The notes beneath the pieces were generated by a model, which ran no database searches, was not told the DNA's origin, and saw only the letters and a list, made by a program, of their open reading frames with translations. A stretch of DNA of 64,000 nucleotides from Lachnospiraceae bacterium (lineage in GTDB: Bacteria; Bacillota; Clostridia; Lachnospirales; Lachnospiraceae). The stretch covers positions 1 through 64,000 of the forward strand of contig CAJTCL010000011.1 in the NCBI GenBank assembly GCA_910575005.1. Reading direction: 5' to 3'. Each line of letters begins with the position of its first letter. Position 1 is the stretch's first letter. This document shows, in pieces, positions 16,938 to 24,577 of this stretch. The position numbers were made by a program, and so were the translations under genes.

Positions 16938-18590
16938 ATGAATTTAATAACACAGGCAGGTATGGCACTGGCTTTACTGCGGCAGTACGGGGTGCAGGAT
17001 TTTTATTACAGATTTCGTGAGTGGTGTGATTTTCGGACCAGGGACCATAGATATCAAAAATGCCTCAGTAGTTATTTCCCTTCTCAGGCAAAATTGCAGG
17101 CACAGAGAGAAGAAACGTGGGGCTATGAACCTCTGATTAGCATTGTTGTGCCAACTTATGAGACAGATGGAAAATTTCTGCGTCAGCTATTAGATTCGGT
17201 ATTGTGTCAGACTTATGGAAATCTAGAATTGTGCTTGGCAGATGGAAGCAATACTGATAGAGTGGAAGCAGTGGTTAGAGAATACAAGGATTCTCGTATT
17301 TTCTATAAGCGCTTGGAAAAAAATGGTGGGATTTCAGAAAATACCAATTGTGGTTTTGAGATGGCACATGGAGAATATTTGGCCTTGTTAGACCATGATG
17401 ACCTACTTACGCCAAATGCACTCTATGAGATGGTAAAAGCTTTAAATGAGACTGCACCCAGGCCAGATGTACTCTATTCTGATGAGGATAAAATGGTGGG
17501 AGATTCACAGCAATATTGTGATCCAAACTTTAAGCCAGATTATAATGAGGAATTGCTGCGCAGGAACAATTATATCTGTCATTTTCTGATGTTTTCCAGG
17601 AAGATTTTGGATAAGGCTGGGGGATTGGATCCCGCTTATGACGGGGCACAGGATCATGAGTTTGTATTGCGCTGTCGTGCAAAAGGGGCCAAATTTCATC
17701 ATATTCCTAAAATACTCTACCATTGGCGTGTTCATCCAGCTTCCACCGCATATGATCCCTGTTCCAAACTATATGCTTATGAGAATGGAAAAAAAGCGAT
17801 TTTAAATTATCTCAATAATCAGGGAGTGCAGGCCAAGGTTTCCTTGACAAAGGATCTTGGCATCTACCGCATTAATTATACCCACAACCGCTTGATGCAT
17901 GTGGCAGTGTTGGTGGCCAAGCAGGAACAGCTCTGGCAGTTGAAGGGTATGACTAAGGTATCTAAGAGAACGGAAGTCACTTATCACTATGCGCCGAAAC
18001 AAAATAACAAGGAAATTGAAAAGAGAAATGCAGATTATATTGTGATGGTGGGAGAGGGAATGGAACCACAAGGGGAAAACTGGTTAGAAGAGCTGTTGGG
18101 TTTTTGTCAGGAACGACGTGTGGGAGCTGTCTCAGGACGAATCTTTAATAAAAAGCATAAGACAATACACAGTGGTATGGTAGTATCTGCAAAGGGTAAG
18201 GTATATCCATTGTTTGAGGGATTGCCAGAAATCTACCGCGGTTATTGTCACCGTGCGGACATTCCACAAAATGTCAGTACCTTGTCACTAGATTTTGTTT
18301 TGTTTTCCAGAGAGGCATGGAGAGCAGCGGGAAAATTTGCCGAAGGACTTTCTTTTCCAGCCAGGGAAGTGGATTTTTTTGCGAGAATGCGGGAATGCGG
18401 TTATGAAGTGGTGGTTGACAGCAAGTTAAAAGTAATTTGTAAAAGGGATGCTAAACCAGATTATCAGATGAACCCAGATGAATTTTCCAAGCTGCTGAAA
18501 CGTTGGGAAGAGATATGGCGGCGTGGTGATTTGGCATATAATCCGAATCTCTGGGAGGGAGATGCAAAGTTTACTTTTCACAGACATTGA
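16938..18590 (+). CDS. Large GT2 glycosyltransferase with a degenerate second domain
   Basis: Residues about 60-290 form a good GT2 domain (ISIVVPTYET, LLDHDDLLTPNAL with the DHDD motif, PKILYHWRVHPAS). It closely resembles the first GT domain of the protein at 19438. The C-terminal half aligns with that protein's second GT domain but lacks its N-terminal strand and the DxD: the equivalent of LNNDTEI is MVGEGMEP. It probably has one catalytic and one decayed domain. AAGGAGGAG precedes the start. It is 550 residues long. Confidence 0.8.
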   Translation: MNLITQAGMALALLRQYGVQDFYYRFREWCDFRTRDHRYQKCLSSYFPSQAKLQAQREETWGYEPLISIVVPTYETDGKFLRQLLDSVLCQTYGNLELCLADGSNTDRVEAVVREYKDSRIFYKRLEKNGGISENTNCGFEMAHGEYLALLDHDDLLTPNALYEMVKALNETAPRPDVLYSDEDKMVGDSQQYCDPNFKPDYNEELLRRNNYICHFLMFSRKILDKAGGLDPAYDGAQDHEFVLRCRAKGAKFHHIPKILYHWRVHPASTAYDPCSKLYAYENGKKAILNYLNNQGVQAKVSLTKDLGIYRINYTHNRLMHVAVLVAKQEQLWQLKGMTKVSKRTEVTYHYAPKQNNKEIEKRNADYIVMVGEGMEPQGENWLEELLGFCQERRVGAVSGRIFNKKHKTIHSGMVVSAKGKVYPLFEGLPEIYRGYCHRADIPQNVSTLSLDFVLFSREAWRAAGKFAEGLSFPAREVDFFARMRECGYEVVVDSKLKVICKRDAKPDYQMNPDEFSKLLKRWEEIWRRGDLAYNPNLWEGDAKFTFHRH

Positions 18591-18633
18591 TAGAAATTAG
18601 TGACTGCCAGCGGAACAAAGGGAGGATTTGGAT

Positions 18634-19422
18634 GTGGCAATATACGTGATGACACACAAGCCGGTAGAGCTATCCTTGCCGGAACATTACCAGAAACTTT
18701 TTGTGGGAGCAAAAAAGCTCACCACAGAGGGCAAAGAGGCACTGAAAGGTTATGTTTTTGATGATTGCGGAGAAAATATTTCTCAAAAGAACAGCAGTTA
18801 TTGTGAGCTGACAGGTATGTATTGGATTTGGAAAAATCAACAGGATGATATTGTGGGACTGACACATTACCGCAGATTTTTTGGAAAACCAGATGAGCTG
18901 CTCTCTATGGAGGAGGCAAAAGCCATTCTAAAGGATTGTGATATTATTGTAGCAAAGCGTCAGTGGGTTGAGAAAAACGTCAAGGTTCAGTTTGAAGAAT
19001 TTCACAATAAAGAAGATTTGGCTCTGCTGCGCACAATTATTGTGGAGAAATATCCAGAGTATCAACAGAGCTTTGACTGCGCAATGTCCAAGTGCTTTTT
19101 ATTTTCCTTTAATATGCTGGTGTGCAAAAAGGAGATTTTTGACCAATACTGTACCTGGCTGTTTGATGTCTTGGCGGAATGTGAGAGACGGACCGATCTT
19201 ACGGATTATGATGCTTATCAGAAGCGTATTTTTGGCTTTTTATCTGAGCGTTTACTGATGGTTTACCTGCTTTGCCATAATTTGAAAATATCAGAGGTGG
19301 AAGTAGTGGAGACCGAACTTGATAAAAGTGTGAAATGGGCAAGTAAAAAATGGGAAATGATTACAATTGTTAAAAATTTTTTTGGCAATCACGGAACAAA
19401 AACCATGCGTTATGGCAAATAA
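18634..19422 (+). CDS. DUF4422 family protein, putative glycosyltransferase
   Basis: This is a 262-residue cytoplasmic protein of the DUF4422 family, commonly found in capsule and LPS loci and thought to be glycosyltransferases. Typical features are the N-terminal AIYVMTHKP, the NSSYCELTGMYWIWKN segment and GLTHYRRFF. I placed the start at GTG 18634, eight bases after GGAGG (18621-18625). A TTG at 18628 is in frame but only two bases from that site. It sits between two related large GT2 genes. Confidence 0.75.
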   Translation: MAIYVMTHKPVELSLPEHYQKLFVGAKKLTTEGKEALKGYVFDDCGENISQKNSSYCELTGMYWIWKNQQDDIVGLTHYRRFFGKPDELLSMEEAKAILKDCDIIVAKRQWVEKNVKVQFEEFHNKEDLALLRTIIVEKYPEYQQSFDCAMSKCFLFSFNMLVCKKEIFDQYCTWLFDVLAECERRTDLTDYDAYQKRIFGFLSERLLMVYLLCHNLKISEVEVVETELDKSVKWASKKWEMITIVKNFFGNHGTKTMRYGK

Positions 19423-19437
19423 AGGAGATTCAAAACG

Positions 19438-21894
19438 ATGAAGAACGAAGGCAACAGGTTTGAATTGATGGAGACTCGCTTTCATCTGAAAAAAAAGAAT
19501 GTTTTTGTCTTTAAGGGTATCTATTCTAAAAATAAAATAGGAGATAATAAGGTGGTATTATCTCTTGATGGGGAGGAAATTCCCTTGGAGATGGAGGTTA
19601 CAGAAGGAGTTGAGATTCGCAGAAAGTATGCCAAATATCCATATCCAGTGAATCGGGAATATTCTTATTTTGGGACACTTCCAGAGACAGCAGAGGGCAG
19701 AAAGTGGCTGGAAATTTATGAATATACAGCAACTATAAAGCGCAGATTATATCGGATATCTTTCCGTAAGCTTTTAAATTCTCAGCGAGATTTGGCCTAC
19801 AGTATTGAACATATCAATGAATCCGATGGAGAGGTGAAGATTAGCGGCTGGTATATTGACCGCGGAAATGTCAAACTTAGCATTGTAGATCGAGATGGCG
19901 CGTATGTCAAGTCAGAGATCACCTATGGTTATCGACGGGATGTGATTGAAGCGTTTCCAGAGATGAAACCAGAACAAGTCAAAGGGTTTGTGCTTTCCTA
20001 TGGTAAGGTGGAAAACAGAAAGGCGAGACTATGTTTTGCATATAATAAGAAACGTATGATACTGGTGCTGCCACTCCATCCGTCTAAATTGAAAAACTGT
20101 TTTGCAGTGCTGAAAAGAAATATCAATAAGACTTATGCACATTTCAAGCGCTTTGGACTGACTTATACGCTTGGCAGAATTAAAGCTAAATTATTTCATG
20201 AAGGTGATCAAACCTATAATAAGTGGCTGCAAAAGCATTTGCCAGATAAAGAGACTTTGGAGGAGCAGAAAAAACATAGGTTTCCGAAACAACCCAAAAT
20301 CAGCATGGTAGTTCCCTTATACAAGACACCAAAAAAATATTTGTATGGACTTGTAAATTCTCTAAAGGCACAAACTTATGCCAACTGGGAGTTATGTTTG
20401 TCAGATGGAAGCGGCAAAGATTCTCCGATTGCTGGGATTTTAAAAAAATTAGAGAAATCGGATCCGCGCATTAAAGTGGTATACAATCAGGAGCAGTTGC
20501 GGATCTCAGAGAATACGAACCGTGCATTGGCAATTACTGGGGGAGATTTTATCGGGTTTGCAGATCATGATGATTTGTTGACGCCCAATGCGCTCTATGA
20601 GTGTGTAAAACTTTTCAATAAGCATCCTGATATGCAGGCAGTTTACAGTGATGAGGATAAGGTGGACGCTACTGGAAAGAAATTTTTTCAACCGCATTTT
20701 AAACCGGATTTTAACAAGGATTTGCTGCACTCCACCAATTATTTCTGTCATTTATTTGTGGTGAAAAAATCAGTTTTAGATCAAGTAGGAATGTTAAATG
20801 CAGAATTTGATGGTGCCCAGGATTATGATTTTGTACTGCGCTGTTCAGAAGTGACAGATCAGATTTATCATATTCCCAAAATTTTGTACCATTGGCGCGC
20901 ACATGAGGAATCAACGGCTGAGAATCCAGAGAGTAAGATGTATGCATTTGAAGCGGGAGCTCGGGCAATTCAGGCTCATTACGACAGAATTGGCTGGAAC
21001 AATACAAAGGTTACCCAGACACAATGTCTGGGTGTATATCGCACACATTATACATTAAAAGACCATCCGTTGGTATCAATTATTATTCCCAATAAGGATC
21101 ATATTGAGGATTTAAAAAAATGTTTGGATTCCATAGAGCGCTGCTGCTATCAGAATTATGAGGTTTTGGTGGTGGAGAATAATAGTGATCAAAAGGAAAC
21201 GTTTGATTATTATCAATCTATTGATGGGAAAGATGGCAAGATTCGAGTTCTTTACTGGAAGGATAAATTTAATTATTCTGCAATCAATAATTTTGGTGTT
21301 AGTCATGCAAAAGGAGCATATTTTCTATTTCTCAATAATGACACAGAGATCATCAATTCTGATTGTATTGAGGAATTATTGGGATTTTGTATGCGTGAAG
21401 ATGTCGGTGCAGTTGGCGCAAGACTTTATTTTGAGGATAGTACGATTCAACATGCAGGTGTTGTAGTGGGATTGGGAGGTATTGCGGGACATATTTTCTC
21501 CAATACACCTCATGACCAGGTGGGATATTTTGCCAGAGTCATTACCCAGCAGGATTACAGTGCAGTGACAGCGGCCTGCGTGATGGTTGGCAGAGAGGAA
21601 TTTGAACGCATTGATGGATTCGATCCTCAGCTTGAGGTTGCATTTAATGATATTGATCTCTGTTTAAGAATACGTGAGCTTGGGAAACTGATTGTCTATA
21701 ATCCATATGCGGAATTGTTTCACTATGAGTCAAAGTCAAGGGGCATGGACAATACACAGGAGAAAATGGAACGATTTAATAACGAGACCATGTATTTTGA
21801 ACAGCGATGGAAACAGATTTTAGCGAATGGAGATCCTTATTATAACAGAAATTTTGCGATTGATCGTTTTGACTGCAGTTTGGAGGCAACATGA
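19438..21894 (+). CDS. Bifunctional glycosyltransferase with two GT2 domains
   Basis: This 818-residue protein has three parts. Residues 1-280 are a beta-rich, Lys-rich N-terminal region of unknown function. Residues about 285-530 form GT2 domain 1 (ISMVVPLYKTP, FADHDDLLTPNALYE, PKILYHWRAH). Residues about 545-800 form GT2 domain 2 (VSIIIPNKDH, LFLNNDTEIIN, ACVMVGREEF). Tandem GT2 proteins of this kind often make a disaccharide repeat or act as polymerising rhamnosyltransferases. Its stop overlaps the flippase start (ATGA). Confidence 0.85.
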   Translation: MKNEGNRFELMETRFHLKKKNVFVFKGIYSKNKIGDNKVVLSLDGEEIPLEMEVTEGVEIRRKYAKYPYPVNREYSYFGTLPETAEGRKWLEIYEYTATIKRRLYRISFRKLLNSQRDLAYSIEHINESDGEVKISGWYIDRGNVKLSIVDRDGAYVKSEITYGYRRDVIEAFPEMKPEQVKGFVLSYGKVENRKARLCFAYNKKRMILVLPLHPSKLKNCFAVLKRNINKTYAHFKRFGLTYTLGRIKAKLFHEGDQTYNKWLQKHLPDKETLEEQKKHRFPKQPKISMVVPLYKTPKKYLYGLVNSLKAQTYANWELCLSDGSGKDSPIAGILKKLEKSDPRIKVVYNQEQLRISENTNRALAITGGDFIGFADHDDLLTPNALYECVKLFNKHPDMQAVYSDEDKVDATGKKFFQPHFKPDFNKDLLHSTNYFCHLFVVKKSVLDQVGMLNAEFDGAQDYDFVLRCSEVTDQIYHIPKILYHWRAHEESTAENPESKMYAFEAGARAIQAHYDRIGWNNTKVTQTQCLGVYRTHYTLKDHPLVSIIIPNKDHIEDLKKCLDSIERCCYQNYEVLVVENNSDQKETFDYYQSIDGKDGKIRVLYWKDKFNYSAINNFGVSHAKGAYFLFLNNDTEIINSDCIEELLGFCMREDVGAVGARLYFEDSTIQHAGVVVGLGGIAGHIFSNTPHDQVGYFARVITQQDYSAVTAACVMVGREEFERIDGFDPQLEVAFNDIDLCLRIRELGKLIVYNPYAELFHYESKSRGMDNTQEKMERFNNETMYFEQRWKQILANGDPYYNRNFAIDRFDCSLEAT

Positions 21895-23357
21895 GAAAAG
21901 AGCGCTCGGTAACTTTTAATTTTATTATGAATTTTATTCTCACTGCCTCTTCTTTTATTTTTCCGCTGATTACATCACCTTATGTTTTTCGAGTGCTGCT
22001 TCCAGTGGGAAATGGAAAAGTAGCCTTTGCCACAGCGGTGATTACTTATTTTTCTATGGTGTCCATGCTGGGGATTCCTACTTATGGGATCCGTGCTTGT
22101 GCTCAAGTACGGGATGACAAGGAAAAATTGTCCAGGACTGTACAAGAAATCTTGATGATCAATGGGATTATGACAGTTCTGGTTTACATTGCTTTTGGGA
22201 TTTCGCTTCAATTTGTGCCCCAATTTGCTGAGGAGAAGGCCTTGCTCTGGGTGATGAGTGCCACAATTCTTTTAAATGTAATTGGAGTAAGCTGGCTATA
22301 CTCTGCCCTAGAGCAATATGCCTACATTACCGCAGTGTCTCTGGTGTTTAAGATGGTCGGTGTGATTTTGATGTTTCTGTTTGTCCATGACAAACAGGAT
22401 TATGTGATCTATGGCGGAATTACTGTGATTTCCAATGTAGGCTCTAGTGTGTTAAATTTCTTGAGGTTGGGGAGATATATCACCTTAAAGCCTGTTGGAA
22501 ATTATGATTTTAAAAAACATTGGAAACCAATTGCAGTGTTCTGTGCGATGACAGTTGCCACTAGTATTTATACCAATTTGGATATTGTCATGCTTAGATT
22601 TATCAGCGGAGATGAACAGACCGGATATTATAATGCGGCTGTTAAGATCAAGTTGATTGTGTCAAGTCTAGTCACTTCCCTGGGAGCAGTTCTGCTGCCC
22701 AGGCTTTCCTATTATATTGAAAAAGGGATGAAGGAAGAGTTTCAGCGTATGGCCTCCAAAGCCCTAAGTTTTGTCACCATGATGGCGCTGCCAATGGCTG
22801 TCTATTTTATGATGTTTGCCAGGGAGAGCATTCGATTCCTTTCTGGCTTGGCCTATGAATTGGCGGTGCCATCCATGTGTATCATTATGCCGACAGTAGT
22901 GTTCATTGGGCTCTCTAATATTTTAGGAATGCAGATTTTAATCCCTACTGATCAAGAGAAGAAGGTGCTGTATTCTGTGATTGCCGGAGGGATTGTGGAT
23001 CTGATTTTGAATCTAATATTGATTCCGAAGCTGGGTGCCTCCGGCGCCGCCATTGGAACACTGGCGGCAGAATTTACAGTGGTTTTGGTACAGGCAGTGA
23101 TGCTGCGGGATTTTTTAAAGAAAATACGCAGGGAATACCATGTACTGCCTTATATTCTTGCCTTGCTGCCAGCGTTTGTAGCATCTGCCCTGCTCAGAGA
23201 ATTGATATTGGATGCTGCTGGCAATTTTCTCACACTTGCTGTGACAGCAACTGCCTTTTTTGGACTCTATGGAGGAGTGTTACTTCTATTGAAAGAGCAG
23301 ATTGCCGTTGAGTTTGTGATGCCATATGTGCAGAAGATTCTGCGGATTGGTAAGTAA
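21891..23357 (+). CDS. Wzx-type lipid-linked oligosaccharide flippase
   Basis: This 488-residue protein has 12-14 hydrophobic segments and the polysaccharide-transporter (MOP/RfbX) fold, including SSFIFPLITSPYVFRVL near the N-terminus and NLDIVMLRFISGDEQTGYYN in the middle. It should move an undecaprenyl-linked unit across the membrane. It is translationally coupled to the tandem GT2 gene and ends two bases from the convergent gene at 23360. A Wzx in a locus that also has two ABC exporters suggests more than one polymer or a separately exported side unit. Confidence 0.88.
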   Translation: MRKERSVTFNFIMNFILTASSFIFPLITSPYVFRVLLPVGNGKVAFATAVITYFSMVSMLGIPTYGIRACAQVRDDKEKLSRTVQEILMINGIMTVLVYIAFGISLQFVPQFAEEKALLWVMSATILLNVIGVSWLYSALEQYAYITAVSLVFKMVGVILMFLFVHDKQDYVIYGGITVISNVGSSVLNFLRLGRYITLKPVGNYDFKKHWKPIAVFCAMTVATSIYTNLDIVMLRFISGDEQTGYYNAAVKIKLIVSSLVTSLGAVLLPRLSYYIEKGMKEEFQRMASKALSFVTMMALPMAVYFMMFARESIRFLSGLAYELAVPSMCIIMPTVVFIGLSNILGMQILIPTDQEKKVLYSVIAGGIVDLILNLILIPKLGASGAAIGTLAAEFTVVLVQAVMLRDFLKKIRREYHVLPYILALLPAFVASALLRELILDAAGNFLTLAVTATAFFGLYGGVLLLLKEQIAVEFVMPYVQKILRIGK

Positions 23358-23359
23358 TA

Positions 23360-24292
23360 TCATATCTTTCCAATCAAAAATAAAATCCGAATTGCAAGTT
23401 CTCCAGCCAGTCGTGCCCGAAGACGTTTGGGATAGAATAACTTGCGTATCTGGCCCAAGAAACTATTTGGCTCAGTAAATAACGTCAATGTTTTCTGGTC
23501 AGATTCAGACAGTCTGTCTGCGAAGACGGTTTGAAAATGTTTAAGATACCGCTTGCTGTCAGTCATTGCAGTTCCAGCAATTTCATTTTTCAGAAAGCTG
23601 CGAATCAAGCTGGAATCAGTGGAATCCTCCGCAGTGACTGCGTTAGAATGGCGAATATGCGAGGCGCTGCTTCTGGGATCATAAATAATCTTTCCAAAGC
23701 AGGCAGCTCCCCGTAGGAGCCAGCGATCATGAAGTTCTTCTCCAGGATCAACATGTAAGATCAGTTGTTGTCTGGCAGCTTCATTAAAAACAATCACGAA
23801 ACCGGAGGCTGGTGTATAATACAAGACATCTGTAAGATGTATATGAGATTTCTGTGTTGGAGAATGGTGCAAAAATTCTCCAGTATCATTGTAATACTCA
23901 TAGGCAGAAAAATAAGCAGTGGGGATATGAAGATCAGCCTGAGCTTCTAGTTTTTCTACCGCCCATGTTATTTTATCGGGATACCAGATATCATCTTGGT
24001 CACAAAATGCATAATAGTCTGCAGGACTGCATTTTTTTAAAATTTCATAGAAGGAGCCAGGGCAACGTAAATTCTTTCCTTGATTATCAAGCAGAATGAT
24101 ATTTCGGGAAGAAGTGTTATTGGTAATATATTTCTTGAGGATGGCGATAGTGTCATCAGTAGAACCATCATCTCTAATATAGATGGTGATATTTGGATAA
24201 CTCTGCGCTAAGAGGCTGTCCAACTGTTCCTTTAAATATTTGCTGCCATTGTAGGTGGCTAATAATATATTTACATGAGGGAAATCATTCAT
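23360..24292 (-). CDS. Family 2 glycosyltransferase (rhamnosyltransferase-like), minus strand
   Basis: This is a 310-residue GT-A protein and the only clear minus-strand gene in the window. It has VNILLATYNGSKYLKEQL, RDDGSTDDT and the acidic FCDQDDIWYP, and parallels the gene at 9947 through most of its length, so the two are paralogues. AAGGAGC lies before the start on the minus strand. It converges on the flippase with a two-base gap and shares an intergenic region with the secreted protein gene at 24578. Its separate promoter allows independent expression. Confidence 0.85.
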   Translation of the reverse strand: MNDFPHVNILLATYNGSKYLKEQLDSLLAQSYPNITIYIRDDGSTDDTIAILKKYITNNTSSRNIILLDNQGKNLRCPGSFYEILKKCSPADYYAFCDQDDIWYPDKITWAVEKLEAQADLHIPTAYFSAYEYYNDTGEFLHHSPTQKSHIHLTDVLYYTPASGFVIVFNEAARQQLILHVDPGEELHDRWLLRGAACFGKIIYDPRSSASHIRHSNAVTAEDSTDSSLIRSFLKNEIAGTAMTDSKRYLKHFQTVFADRLSESDQKTLTLFTEPNSFLGQIRKLFYPKRLRARLAGELAIRILFLIGKI

Positions 24293-24336
24293 AAAGCTGC
24301 TCCTTGTTTTTGATGATCAGTAATTATTTAGGACTC

Positions 24337-24365
24337 ATTATACAATGAAACATAAAATTTTTAAA
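24337..24365 (-). promoter_or_regulatory. Candidate promoter of the minus-strand glycosyltransferase
   Basis: On the minus strand a perfect TATAAT occupies 24337-24342, about 45 bases before the start codon, with a weak TTAAAA (24360-24365) 17 bases upstream. The rest of the divergent region 24293-24577 is AT-rich and holds no gene. Confidence 0.4.
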
Positions 24366-24498
24366 GAGGGGGTTTCGTAGATCATAATTGTAATCCCAGA
24401 TATTGCTTTTTTCTGTAATATATTTCCATATATTGATAATATAATCCATCTTTGCAAAAACTTAACATTTTTTTTACATAACAAAAGCACGATTCTCA

Positions 24499-24527
24499 TT
24501 GTTTTATCAAATTTGAGGAGCTATAAT
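24499..24527 (+). promoter_or_regulatory. Promoter of the InlB-repeat secreted protein gene
   Basis: TTGTTT (24499-24504) and a perfect TATAAT (24522-24527) are 17 bases apart, giving a leader of about 45 bases to ATG 24578. It starts a new transcription unit after the convergent pair. Confidence 0.65.
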
Positions 24528-24577
24528 AAAAATGGATGTTAGTTGTTTAGGAAGTCAGAAGAAGAAAAGGAATTATT

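Noticed and set aside
24293-24577. A small gene in the divergent intergenic region
   Set aside because: There is no frame with a start, ribosome binding site and protein-like composition; the stretch is AT-rich and holds promoters.
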